A stretch of 64,000 nt of DNA. It comes from Podaxis mareebaensis (Eukaryota > Basidiomycota > Agaricomycetes > Agaricales > Agaricaceae). Made by a program: the position numbers and the translations under genes. The stretch covers positions 62,001 through 126,000 of the forward strand of contig JAEUWP010000360.1 of the NCBI GenBank assembly GCA_018524725.1, written 5' to 3'. The number at the start of each line of letters is the position of its first letter. Positions within the stretch are counted from its first letter, which is position 1. The notes under the pieces were generated by a model that saw nothing but the letters and a program-made list of their open reading frames with translations, had not been told where the DNA came from and made no database searches. This document shows, piece after piece, positions 11,437 to 22,421 of this stretch.

Positions 11437-11857
11437 TGTTACAGTTGAACCATTTTCTCTATTACTCCCTTTCACTCTTCATTCAGAACAAATTTGTATG
11501 TTTTTACTTGTCTATTTTACCTTGTTGCTTCCAGAAGAACAGTAGTATTACTCCCACCTCATGTTCACAATGATTCTCAAAGGCAGCTACTATCCAGTTA
11601 TGGAAATTGAAGGTAGATAAATAGTGCTCTGAGATGTACAGTTTGGTAGAGTAATATTATGACTTATTGTGTGTTGCACTTTCTGTGGTTAATTCTCCAC
11701 CCATGCCCTTGCCCACATTATGCCCTCCAATAATTAGCTTGTTGAATCTATTCAAGGTTTTGCCCTTGTAGGACAGCTAAGGAGTAGATATTGACCTAGT
11801 ATGACACTAGGCAGTACACCTCACCTGTGTATCTAGACATAGGGAGACAGCATAACA
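11437..11857 (+). repeat. Left long terminal repeat
   Basis: 421 bases from TGTTACAG to TAACA. It matches the right LTR closely, with mostly C/T and G/A differences plus a small length change near 11468. The duplication tatga lies directly before it. Confidence 0.9.
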
Positions 11858-12384
11858 AAGTGATATTACTCTCCCTTCCCTCTACCTCAGCTCACCACCA
11901 TGGTCCTCTTTCATATTCTTCTTCTCTCTCTTATACACAACAGTGTTTCATATCCTCTATCCTTTTCTCTCCAAACCTGAATCTATTTCATGGCTCATCC
12001 TGTAGTTCCATACTCTTCTTCATCATTTCATTCCAATTTACCCTTTGCCTGAACCAAGTGACTTTGACCAGGTCTGGTACCATCCCAAATCTAAACTTGC
12101 TAAATGAAGATATATCCCTCCTTTCCACTTCCTTCCAATATACCCTCACCCTCCCAAACCAACCAGTGTTCTTCACTAGCAAGCTTCACTATCTCCTACT
12201 GCTTTTTCTGTAATCTTTGTATACCAAGATAACACTGTCATCTATGCTTCTTACTCCTTTTACCACTATTTGAAACTCTACAACTGGGCTCCATACTTCT
12301 TATCTTTTTAACTATTCAAAATTCCTTTGAAACCTCTCTCACATTCCCCTTCATCATCTGCTACCTTTCAACCTTACCCTTCTA

Positions 12385-14030
12385 TTGAACTCTTCCCTGT
12401 CCCCTCTACTCATTACAAAGTCCTCAAAGAGCTCTACAAAAAGGCATGTTGAGACAAAAACTTCATCAAAGAGCTCAGAAGGGCCAAGGAAAAGGAAGGC
12501 TCTCTTCTACTTGTTGGTTTTCACTCTCTTCCCAGGAATGATCTTGAATCCCTTCTACTTCTCCTCAACTACACCCCAAAGTCACAGGACCCTCAATGAC
12601 TGCTTGATCCCAAAACCTTTCTTTGCTTCAACCTCCATCTCATGTGGCAAGCTAAACTACTTGAAGAATTTGCAAATAAGTCAGAAGAACCCCTTGTCAA
12701 ATTAATCCAGGAAGCAGAACACCTCAACCTTTCTACTATTACCTTCCAGAATAATCAATGATCATGGGTTCCATTCTCCAACTCAGTGAAGGCTATCCAA
12801 CATTGAAAGAAAGCTCAACAATTATCACCCTCTTCAAGTGAAGTCAAGTGCCAATCATCAATAGAAGAGACCATTCATTCTGGCAGACAGCATATATTGT
12901 CATCCTGTACTAGGCATTCATCAAACAAATCCATGTCTTTCACTGCCAGTGCCCCAAATGTTGAAGGATTTATTTACCAGGGGTTAACTACTACAGCTGT
13001 CACTTCTTCCAAGCCCCTTCACACAGGATCTTCTTCATCATCAGTGCAAGCACAACATTCCTCTCAAGAGTGATCCTCCAGTGGAACACACCCCTATGAA
13101 TCATCCTTGAATCCATTCCTGGAACAGTTCTCTGAGTGGGAATATCCACTGCACCTTCCTGGATCTACACCTTTGCCAACAATGACTGAATCTCTACCAA
13201 CATCATCTCTATATCCACCTACTGCCATCACATCTTCCAACTTCCTGGAGCTATCATTCCAGCAGAACCAAGAGACCTGGACTAAACCTACCATACCAAC
13301 AACAATGAATCTGTTCCCCAGTCTTGAACACCCTCCATGCCTGGCTCACCAGCAACACCAGAGACCACACAGGTCTTGATCTCCTCATACCCCTCTGAGT
13401 CCATCTCCAGTTCATAACTAACCAATGGCTCAACAACAACCAACAGAAAAACTCCTAGAACCCCTGACCTTCAACAGAGCCCCAACCTGATTCTGTGCAT
13501 TTGAAGATCAAATTAACCTCATCTTCTCTTCATTCCCACAATTCTTCTGAGATGCACAAGGAAACATCAGTGATCACAAGAAGATCATGTACCTCCTCTA
13601 AGGAATGATCAAAGGCACTGCCACCAGATATAGGCATTTGTTTCTTAAATGGAAGTATAACCAAACTATAGGAGAATATGACATTGGTACCTGGAATGAT
13701 TTCATCACCAGCCTTCACACCCAATTCAAATCATAGACTGAAGAAGCCCAGGCACAAGAAAAGCTTTACTGAAAGAAGATTGATCTCTGCTCCACCAACA
13801 TTCTTCAATTCAATCAAGAGTTCAATTACCTTTTTTCAGAAGCAGGAATTGAGAACAACAAACATCAGGCACAACTCTATGAAGATACACTCCCCAACAA
13901 CATCTGGCAAATGATTGCCCTTCAGCTGCAACAACCTGAAACCTACACTGAATAGAAGACTATTGTCATACAAATCATCAACAATGTCCAAAAATCAGAG
14001 TTGCATTGAGGGAAAGGACCTAAATTTGCC
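12385..14030 (+). pseudogene. Gag-like relics of the LTR element
   Basis: Frame-shifted plus-strand segments add up to a gag-type protein. The clearest stretch is about 13500-14030: FEDQINLIF, then KGTATRYRHLFLKWK, WNDFITSLHTQF, FNQEFNYLFSEAGI and LYEDTLPNNIWQMI. This is the Ty3-type capsid pattern of fungal chromoviruses. At least four in-frame stops break it (for example near 13545, 13600, 13733 and 13770). The upstream part (12385-13080) is a hydrophilic N-terminal region. No CCHC knuckle is seen here; one occurs instead near the 3' end of the element. Confidence 0.65.
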
Positions 14031-14244
14031 TCAATATTGTTTTTCAAATCAAATAGAACTGGATTGAAAATGCTTCCCCCAGGTGTCCTGATGGATATAG
14101 ATGAGATGAGAGCCAGAGTCAAAGAATATGAATTGCTGGAGGAAGAATGTGGAGATGTAACAGAGCTTGAGTCAGAAGAAGAGGAAGAGGAAGAGGGAGA
14201 GAAAGAGGAAGACAACCAGGGAATAGGTATCAATGCTATCCTTA

Positions 14245-15470
14245 CCCAGAAACAGAAGTAACATGGCCTGGAATGCAAGACTTCATCAAGAACTACATCA
14301 AAGGCTGCATTACCTGTCAACAACACAACATTGACAACCACCCCAACAAACCTGCTACTATGTCTGCTACCCTATCAGATACAACTATCCCATTCAAACA
14401 CATCATGATTGATCTCATCATGGATCTTCCAAAAATAAACAACTATGACTCTTGCCTTTCTGTCATTGACCTCTTTTCTAAATTTGTCATCCTAATTCCA
14501 TGCTCAAAAACTATTTCTGGCAATGATGTTTTCAACTTACTTCTTTCAAACATTTTTAATCATTTTAGCTTCCCAAAGACTATCCTCAGTGACCAAGACC
14601 CTCATTGGCATTCTTCTGTGAAGCAGCAACTCTTCTCATCCCTAGGCATCAAAATGAAGTTTACCACAGCCTACCACCCTCAGACAAATGGAGTTGTAGA
14701 ACAAATGGACTGAGAACTTGGTACATACCTTTGTAAATATTGTTCCACTTTGCCACAGGACTGGCTTCATTTTATTCCCCTTTTTGAATTTTCATTCAAT
14801 TCATTGCCACATGGGGAGGCACAGTCTATACTATTTAAAACATTGTTTGGTTTTATTCTGTCATACATTCCCCCTTTATTAGACAGTACCAATGCTCCAA
14901 AGGTGAATTGAACCCTATGAATAATTGATGAGGAAAAAAAAAGGATAAAAGAGATACTAGGAAAGAAGGAGAAGAAGTCAAATGGAAGGATAGAAGAGTA
15001 TGAAAAAGGAGACAGAGTATGGCTTGATGGGTTGAACCTGGAGATGAAAGGATTTTCAAAGAAGCTCAAACCAAGAAGATATGGCCCCTTTACAGTCAAA
15101 AAGTGCCTTGGACCAGTAAATTACAAACTCAAACTACCTGCCACATGGAAAATTCACTCTACCTTCCATGTGTCCAAACTCCATCAATATTATGAAACCC
15201 CCCAAAATGGAGGATCAACAAAAGAACCACAACTGGAATTGGTAGAAGGTGAAGAAGAGTTTGAAATCAAAGTGCTTATCAATCATTGACAAAAGGGGAA
15301 AACAATGTAGTACCTCATTAAATGGAAGGATTAACCACATGTGGAGAATACATGGGAAGATGAAGAAAATCTCACCCAACATGCTAGTAAGATTTTGTTT
15401 GATTACAAAAAGGCTCATAAGATTCCCCCATTCAACATCTCCATCACCTTCCACATGACACTGCCTCAGC
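14245..15470 (+). pseudogene. Ty3/gypsy integrase with C-terminal chromodomain, degenerate
   Basis: The frame enters in the second half of the zinc-binding domain (TWPGMQDFIKNYIKGCITCQQ, the CxxC pair at ~14311). The catalytic core follows with Asp in HIMIDLIMDLP, Asp in SDQDPHW and Glu in TNGVVEQMD, the DDE triad. After a TGA at 14711 the core continues (DWLHFIPLFEFSFNS). The GPF/Y-like module appears at 15075-15110 (KPRRYGPFTVKK) and then HSTFHVSKLH. The end (15255-15440) resembles a chromodomain: YLIKWKD, HVENTWEDEENL. Stops lie near 14711, 14910, 15287 and 15309. The first half of pol is missing. Confidence 0.85.
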
Positions 15471-16301
15471 AATCATGAGCAATGCATCTGATAATTCTTA
15501 TATTGACCTGGCCTTTCTTTTGTCACCTCATTCTATTCTTTCCAATTGCCCTTTTTCAATCTACCACCACTCACCAACCCCTTCACTCCAGACAGCATCA
15601 ACTCCAATGGTTGACCCATTTAGACAAGAAACACTCCCCAATCCTCAACCAATGCCTCTCACTACTCCCTCTTTGCAAACTTCTGCATCATACCAATGAC
15701 CTCCACATCTTGCTCACCCATGGGCCCAAAATTGAGTTGAACCACCTCCTATCAGTCACAAAGAATGGATTGATCTCCAGAACATAGTGCTATAAATCAA
15801 TTTAATTGAGTATACATCTCCATCTGAACATTGCACTGCTTACTACAACCAATCCACCATCCATATGATGAAACTCATGTTCAGATACCTTCAGACAGCA
15901 GATCTGAGTGCAGCTCAAAACACCCTTGAGGTATTGGCAAGGCAACAAGAGCTGGAGAGTAGGGAAGGGGAAGATCACATAGATGAGGCAGGGACAAATG
16001 AAGCAAGAACCCTCCTGTACATCACATACAGTCCCTTCCAATGCCTGAAACCACAGGGGGAACTCTTCAATCTAGTGTACTGATCTGACCTATATGTCCT
16101 AGTGTGATTCTGAGTCCAATGCAAGCTAGCAGTACCTGCCAGACCCAACCTCACATACCTCCCTACCCTTCATTGAGTGGTCCAAGAGTTATAGAAGAGA
16201 CAGACCACCAACCCCCTTCATCACATCCCAAACTGGGAGCATCTCTTCCTTGAAAGAAAACTCATCCCATCCAACACCCTCCTTCTCTCTGAGTCATTCC
16301 T

Positions 16302-16707
16302 TTGAGCCTACAAGAATGGGTGTTGGAAATACAAGGCTGTAGGGCATTTAGGGTATCAATGCCCCAAGTATTCTTGTCACTTCTGTCAATATCAAGGGCA
16401 TTACAGCTGGCAGTGTCCACAATGCCCAACAAGTCCTACACTGCCTTCCCCAGCTCTACTGGCTATGCATGGTGCCACAACCCAATTAGGGAAATGCAAT
16501 GCACAGTATACAGAGAATGGTCTCCTCTTAGGACAGAAGAGTTGGCAGAACCTTTGCCTTGAGGACCCAAATCTCATCCTACTCAACCTGATTGTCAGGA
16601 ACCCTGATAGCAATGATAATCTGACAACTGAATATTGGTTTGACTTCGACTGGCAACACTTACAAGCTCAATGGGTCCATCCAATGAGAGAAGAGAGAGA
16701 GCAGTAG
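16302..16707 (+). pseudogene. Zinc-knuckle ORF near the 3' end of the LTR element
   Basis: The plus-strand translation around 16318-16440 gives two adjacent knuckles. The second is a complete CX2CX4HX4C (CHFCQYQGHYSWQC). The first has Tyr in place of the second Cys (CWKYKAVGHLGYQC). A hydrophilic tail rich in Trp/Asp/Asn runs to the stop at 16707, close to the purine tract. Zinc knuckles normally belong to gag, ahead of pol. Here they follow the integrase, so they belong to an extra 3' ORF or a rearranged gag. Confidence 0.6.
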
Positions 16708-16740
16708 AAGACTGGGACATCTTCTGATAGGGGAGGATAA

Positions 16741-17163
16741 TGTTATAGTTGAACTGTTTTCTCTATTACCCCCCCCCACACCCTCCATTCAGAATGAACT
16801 CATATGTTTTTGCTTGTCTGTTTTACCTTGTTGCTTCCAGAAGAACAGTAGTATTACTCCCACCTCATATTCACAATGATTCTCAAAGGCAGCTACTATC
16901 TGGTTATGGAAATTGAAGGTAGATAAATAGTGCTCTGAGATGTACAGTTTGGTAGAGTAATATCATGACTTATTGTGTGTTGCACTTTCTGTGGTTAATT
17001 CTCCACCCATGCCCTTGCCCACATTATGCCCTCCAATAATTAGCTCATCAAATCTATTCAAGGTTTTGCCCTTGTAGGATGGCTAAGGAGTAGATATTGA
17101 CCTAGTACAATGCTAGGCAGTACACCTCACCTGTGTATCTAGACATAGGGAGACAGTGTAACA
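16741..17163 (+). repeat. Right long terminal repeat
   Basis: 423 bases from TGTTATAG to TAACA, the partner of 11437-11857. A run of C at 16771-16780 causes the length difference. The duplication tatga follows directly. Confidence 0.9.
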
Positions 17164-17477
17164 TATGATATGGAATTTTGATGTAATATTGTTGTAAATG
17201 TTCAATGAGAAGAGGGATAGTGGCAAGTAGTAGATAGAGAACCTCATGAAGGAGAACCTCCAGAGTCTTTGCAGGAGTAGTGCATTGGGCTGGCATGGCT
17301 GTTGTGGCTTGGTAAGTGGGCTTGAGTCAAGAGATTTCATGCAGTGATAATTGATTGATTGTTGATAATGACTTGAATGATGGCATCAATATTTTCATAC
17401 TCCAATGGACAAGCCTGACAGTGAAAACCATGCTAGTACCCTTCTTTTCAACCTAGATGTCATTGTTGAACAGGGTC
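17164..17477 (-). pseudogene. PIF/Harbinger transposase N-terminal part and right terminus
   Basis: The minus-strand frame at 17164-17296 reads LLLATIPLLIEHLQQYYIKIPYH and continues, across the LTR element, into the sequence left of 11436, the usual start of basidiomycete PIF transposases (IPYH followed by a short spacer and a conserved block). The remainder to 17477 is the terminal region with the 15-base inverted repeat. This shows the LTR element jumped into the transposase gene. Confidence 0.6.
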
Positions 17478-17480
17478 TAA

Positions 17481-17987
17481 AGTGCCAGTCATTGGGATGT
17501 GTTAAGCAGTTGACAAAGTTCGGATGAACTTCAGCTCAATGTCTGCTTATATAAAAGCATCCCACGACCGGAGGGGGAGTCTGATATCTCCCCTTATTTC
17601 AGTTCAGGACGAAAGACAGCATTGCAGGTACACATTTCAGACCACGCAAAGCACAGGTTTGCTGCTAGTTTTCTTTAGATAGTATATAGATTATAGACAC
17701 TTTAAGTATCCTATGAGAAAAACGCTAAAGTCGAGTCTAATTAGGTGTAGGAGCGATCCGTTCCTCCAGTCTAATTAGGCCCGGAGGGTGGGAACCATAG
17801 GTGCACTGGCGAAGGAAAGAGCCCCTATATTGTTGTTTGTATTCAGGGGTTGTGGCAAATACAGCGATGCGTTCCGGCCATCAAAGTTTCGGATTCAGAA
17901 ATGGGCATTCGCGTGGCTTGGCGCGTCTGCGACCGACACTTTTTCGTCGAAATTCAAGCCGACGGCCAACAAGGCTTAGAGTTTGAA
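17481..17987. other. Boundary between transposon island and gene-rich DNA
   Basis: CpG returns abruptly at 17520. No gene is recognised. Open frames at 17788-17986 have no family similarity I can see and probably represent the upstream region of the mS35 gene. Confidence 0.5.
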
Positions 17988-18905
17988 ATGGTGTCCTCGC
18001 TCTCTAGTTTGGCCCGGTGTACTCTGCTTAACTATGCTTCCACCTCGTCTGTGTCGTCGTCTTCCGCTAGACTCTCCAGCACGTCTTCACCCGCTTTTGC
18101 GCGCCGTTCCAGGCTTGAGGAGGATATCACAGTGAATGAAGTTATGGATTATGTGATGAACCTGTGGCGACCCCGGATGCGCCTTCATCTGCTCATTTGG
18201 CGTTGCAAGAGCAACGTATTTTGAGACACTACCTCAGGTTGATTGAGAACGAGATGCCGCACTTGGTTGGTACGTCCCCGTCGTGTTGTTTGTGTGCGTG
18301 CTTTGACTGACAGTTAATGGTGCATTTTTGGTTGCCTAGCCTACAGGAAACCATTTGTGCCACCGACTTCTGCACAGCCGCTAATTGTACGGTCTATTGA
18401 CTATTTAGGCCAAGAACACCCGGCGCAGAACAAGAAGCCCGTTGTCGTGGCCGTGGATAACTTGCCGTTGAAGGATGAGATGGCAAAGAAGAGGATTATA
18501 TTGCTTGCTGGACCTCGTTGGACACCGAACCCGCCTGCGGACGCTGGGATTAGCAAGTACGCAGAGTGGGGGTATGGGTTTATTAAGATCGTGTGTGAGG
18601 ATTATCCTCAGCCGGCTATGAACTTCAAGTGGATCAGTGATACCTTGGACAAGTTGATTGAGAAAGCCAACGTATGTTTCTAACTTTGGGCTTTAGGACC
18701 ATACTAATAGACTTTTTCATTTTACTTCTGGGAATAGACACCTGACAAGACTTGGGAGGATCTCCCAGTCGATTTGCGCCATGTCTTTGCCAAGTCGCGA
18801 AAGGCAAAGAAAGGCGAGCATCTGCGGTGCAGGATTCTCAACAAACCGACTATTCGTGACTTCCCTCCTTCTGCTAATGAACAGCCTGTATTGTCTTCGT
18901 CGTAA
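17988..18905 (+). CDS. Mitochondrial ribosomal small-subunit protein mS35
   Basis: The central and C-terminal exons carry the conserved mS35 (Rsm24-type) domain: PLIVRSIDYLGQEHPA, KRIILLAGPRWTPNPP, GYGFIKIVCEDYPQPAMN, and W.SDTLDKLIEKAN followed by LPVDLRHVFAKSR. The N-terminus from ATG 17988 is Ser/Arg-rich with no acidic residues in the first ~45, as in a mitochondrial presequence. Introns are 18269-18339 and about 18672-18737; the protein ends PVLSSS-stop at 18905. One oddity: between about 18140 and 18160 the frame of the presequence exon (..MDYV) does not join the frame of the next conserved stretch (DEPVATPDAPSSAH). One extra base would join them. This is either a sequence error, a real frameshift or an unusual splice. 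Confidence 0.75.
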
Positions 18906-19220
18906 TGTTAATTTCAGTTTTCGTTGCCTTGTTCTTGGAGTTTTCGGTTGTTGTGAGGAGAGGTCCAAGCTGCACTTTGGTTTGCTGTCACCGTTGCATT
19001 GACTGCAGTATTTCATTGACTTACTAGACCAGACGAACGGCTACAATGCTATATAGGTGCGCAGGGTCGTTTCTTCCTGTTGCTACATATGGCACTGACT
19101 CTGCTGTGGGCTGTCCAGAGGCTCACCCAACTTTGGTGCATTGACTTTTGTTAAGCGCTCACTAACTTCGATGAATAAAATGCCGGGAGACAAGGGAGTG
19201 CAAATCGAAACCATCCCACC

Positions 19221-19829
19221 ATGGTCGCATTCAAAGGAGCCGTCGAGTCTGCAGATGCTCAGGTCGCCCTCCGGGCCGTTTACTACTCTCGATTTCTCCG
19301 AGTCACGCAGGAGGCGGGACCGCGTCAGGACCAAGGGCGTTTTATGACAGAGGGAACAGGAGCAGCCAAGAACAGCCTTATACAGGTCGTCGATAGCGAG
19401 CCTGTTGGGCGGCAGGCATTTCTCCTAGATGAGCCGTTACGGCATGTGGATGGTCGTATCCTTCGATTACCCCTAGGCGGAAGAGATCATAGCTATGATG
19501 GTACGTCATTCTTTCGAGGGGAGGAGACGCTTTGGGGCTTTGTTAACGAGGTGCCTATGTCAGGATTTGGCAAGAGAGTCGACCCTGGGACGGCGAGCTT
19601 GCAGGAATACCAGAAGCACTTTATGATACGGCGAATGGCGAAGTGGCTGTCAACGACAGCAGAAGCCAATATAATGCCAGTGGAGGATTTTGGTGTCGTC
19701 CGTGTAGGCTTGCAGGAGCAGCCGTTGGCGGGAGGAGACCCTTCAGACTCAGTGGCAGAGGAGATGTATCACAAGTATATCGACGAAGAGCAGTGCTGCG
19801 AGCTAGGGAGCTGGCTGAATGGGAACTAG
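19221..19829 (+). CDS. Uncharacterised 202-residue ORF
   Basis: A single uninterrupted frame starts at an ATG in a strong context (cccaccATGg) and ends at 19829. I do not recognise the product. It is moderately acidic, has no signal peptide, no membrane segment and no known motif. Visible stretches include LRAVYYSRFLRVTQEAG, DGRILRLPLGGRDHSYDG and EEMYHKYIDEEQCCELG. It lies between mS35 and the septin gene on the same strand. Codon usage is CpG-rich, as in neighbouring genes. The absence of introns is unusual for this window, so it could be a lineage-specific gene, a retro-copy or a chance frame. Confidence 0.4.
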   Translation: MVAFKGAVESADAQVALRAVYYSRFLRVTQEAGPRQDQGRFMTEGTGAAKNSLIQVVDSEPVGRQAFLLDEPLRHVDGRILRLPLGGRDHSYDGTSFFRGEETLWGFVNEVPMSGFGKRVDPGTASLQEYQKHFMIRRMAKWLSTTAEANIMPVEDFGVVRVGLQEQPLAGGDPSDSVAEEMYHKYIDEEQCCELGSWLNGN

Positions 19830-20255
19830 GCTAGATGTAGCTTAATTTTATAAACAAATTCAGGAGGTTTTTCGAACTCCTGTCATGGGCGTATTAAAGC
19901 GGAGAGAGTGTGGAAGACAGACTGTACTATAACAGGAGCCGCGCGCAAAACGCATGTTCTGGGCATAAAAAGTACATAGCAGAGATGGAAACCGCGAACA
20001 CGATGACAACGAAGAGCCGCAAGAGCCACAGTCGAGGGCAACTGTCATGGGTGGATTGTATATTGCTCAGAGTTCGTTTTATTTGCTCACGGTCTATCTA
20101 GTCCCTGCTGCTGCCCAAGCCAAAATTGGACATGGCCTATGCCACGGAGGCCAAACAAGACCAACATCACCCGACTTCTTTCCTCCCCCCCATTGCACTC
20201 AACTTAAAAGTAATTTTCACCGTCCCTCTTTCCTTCCTCCTCTCACCCTTCTCAG
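19830..20255. other. Interval upstream of the septin gene
   Basis: No gene seen. A pyrimidine-rich stretch (about 20170-20255, many cct/ctt runs) directly precedes the septin ATG and is a typical basidiomycete core-promoter/leader composition. Confidence 0.4.
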
Positions 20256-22001
20256 ATGTCAGACTCCTACGTCTCCTCCCACGACATCATCGCCAGTCAC
20301 AATGGCTATCCCAACGGTTCAGAGGCCTCCTTCGGACAACCCCATGTCCCAACTGTACCCATAATCCGCAAAAAGCTCATGGGCTACGTCGGTTTTGCCA
20401 ATCTCCCTAACCAGGTGCACCGCAAGAGCGTCCGCAAAGGGTTCCAGTTTACCGCCATGGTCGTCGGTGCGTTTTTTTCTCACCTCGTTCTCAGGGTCCC
20501 CCGTCTCAACAACACCGTGTCGCGTTGCCACGCGTACTAGGCGAGTCTGGCCTCGGAAAATCCACATTGATCAATACCCTCTTCAATACTACGTTGTATC
20601 CTCCCAAGGTTCCCTTGGCTCCCTCAGAGGAGAGGCCCAAAACCGTTGCCATTGAGAGCATTGGTGCTGGTATGTCTATATTTATCACGAGTTTGCGGCC
20701 ACGTATCAAGACGCTCTTCATTTTACGTATAGATATCGAAGAGAATGGCGTTCGTCTGCACCTAACTGTCGTTGACACTCCCGGATTCGGCGACTTTGTC
20801 AACAACGATGACAGGTGACGCGGTCTTTTCTTCCCTCGTTCCAGGTTCTAACATCCTGTCACGTCTCTCAGTTGGAGGCCCATCGTTGAAAACATCGAGT
20901 CCCGCTTCGACTCATACCTGGAACAGGAGAACCGCGTTAATAGGAGCAAGATTGTTGACAACCGTATCCATGCGTGTTTGTACTTCATCCAACCTACCGG
21001 CCATTCGTATGCACTACTTTTGTTCCGTCGCCTCGTGATATGCTTACGCTAAGATATGAAATACAGCCTGAAGCAGCTCGATATCGAGGTCATGCGCAGA
21101 CTACACACCAAAGTCAACTTGATCCCCATCATTGCCAAGGCTGATACTCTCACGGACGAGGAAGTAATTCAATTCAAGCAACGTGTTCGTGATGACTTCA
21201 TATACCTTCATCTACCACCCGACTCACGCACTCCGTAGGTTCTTGCTGATATTACCCACCACAACATCCACATTTTCCAAGCGCCCACTTACGAGAACGA
21301 GGATGAGGAGACCATCGCTGAGGCCGAGGAAATCGCCAGCAAGATTCCTTTCGCTGTTGTTGGTTCTGATAAAATCATCCAGACTCCTGATGGTCGTCAC
21401 GTCCGTGGCCGCGCCTACCCCTGGGGTGTCGTCGAGGTTGACAATGAGGATCACTGCGACTTTGTCAAGCTCCGCCAAATGCTCGTCAGGACTTACATGG
21501 AAGAGTTGCGCGAATACACTAACGATGTCCTCTATGAGAACTGGAGAACAGAGAAACTCCTCAGCATGGGTGTTGCTCAAGATTCATCCGTCTTCAAGGA
21601 AATCAAGTGCGTATTTTAAGCTGAAACAAGCCATATATCATGTTACTTACGATGTTTTACGTCCAGCCCTGCCGCCAGGTTGCAGGAGGAACGTATCATG
21701 CACGAGGCCAAGCTTGCCAAGATGGAGGCCGAGATGAAGATGGTCTTCCAGCAGAAGGTGCAAGAGAAGGAGGCTAAGCTCAAGCAATCCGAGGAGGAGC
21801 TCTACGCTCGTCATAAAGAAATGAGGGACGCCTTGGAGAAGCAGCGTGCTGATCTCGAAGAGAAGAAGAGGAGGCTCGAAAGCGGTCGGCCACTGACGCC
21901 GGAGAAGGGATCCGTAAGTCGCTTTGCCTTGCTTTCCATGATTGAGACACTGAGGCATGATTTACCAGACTCAAAGGAAGAAGGGCTTCCTCCGTACGTA
22001 A
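20256..22001 (+). CDS. CDC3: Septin, Cdc3/AspB group
   Basis: Septins are GTP-binding proteins that build filaments at the bud neck, septum and hyphal tip. The protein opens with a short variable region, then [20 protein letters not shown]-loop GESGLGKST follows across the first splice, then the septin S1 segment, G3 [23 protein letters not shown], the switch to [15 protein letters not shown] and G4 AKAD. The septin unique element follows the G domain ([33 protein letters not shown]). A C-terminal coiled coil (21680-21900, many Glu/Lys/Arg/Leu) ends at a tiny last exon, [14 protein letters not shown]. Seven introns fit, each with GT..AG ends; the first splits the P-loop Gly codon at 20471. 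The order and coiled coil match Cdc3/AspB/Spn1 rather than Cdc10. Confidence 0.93.
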
Positions 22002-22421
22002 AGCGACCGTTATCAACCTCAATTATTCCTTTTCTCCGTCTTGGAACTTTTGATGTTGACGCTACCTGTGCACCTACTTCGCGAGGCCATTGTCTTCATT
22101 GTATATCACCCCCTATATTATCTCGTTCTGTTCGTTTATCTTGATTCCTCGCGAACAATACCACGCTCGTTACTATGGATATCCCCGCTTTTCTGCTATT
22201 CCACGTTTTAGTACTTTTTCGCCCGGTTACTTTTTTTTTTGTTACTGGAGTTGTCATAGGTTGGTCCTCCTAGCGATAACAATATACCATGGTTTGCGGC
22301 AGTATTACTCGTGAGTGATGATGAACGGCCAGATCGATAGCAAGTCCCAACAGGTGTACACAAAGCTGTGCATTATCTCATCCAATTTACCTCCACTTTG
22401 CCTTTCATCATTACCTCTGCT

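Larger units (their letters stand above)
11437..17163 (+). mobile_element. Ty3/gypsy chromovirus LTR retrotransposon, internally deleted
   Basis: Two near-identical direct repeats (11437-11857 and 16741-17163) form the LTRs, each starting TGTTA and ending TAACA. A perfect 5-base duplication, tatga, flanks the element (11432-11436 and 17164-17168). A purine-rich tract (gataggggaggataa) lies just before the right LTR. The interior, in order, has gag relics, an integrase with a C-terminal chromodomain and a zinc-knuckle segment. I find no protease, reverse transcriptase or RNase H, and only about 240 bases separate the gag relic from the integrase, so the element could not move by itself. Many stop codons show it is old. 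Confidence 0.9.
8036..17477. mobile_element. PIF/Harbinger DNA transposon, interrupted by an LTR retrotransposon
   Basis: Both ends carry the same 15-base terminal inverted repeat, GACCCTGTTCAACAA at 8036-8050 and its complement at 17463-17477. TAA stands on each side (8033-8035 and 17478-17480), which is the 3-base TWA duplication typical of PIF/Harbinger. Inside are the two expected convergent genes: a Myb/SANT-like ORF on the plus strand (8369-9908) and a DDE transposase on the minus strand (10433 onward). An LTR element (11437-17163 plus its TATGA duplication) sits inside the transposase gene. Removing it leaves an element of about 3.7 kb. Confidence 0.85.

Noticed and set aside
14037..14261. 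Acidic ORF between gag relic and integrase as an independent gene
   Set aside because: Low-complexity Glu run inside the LTR element, no motif; treated as part of the deletion junction region.
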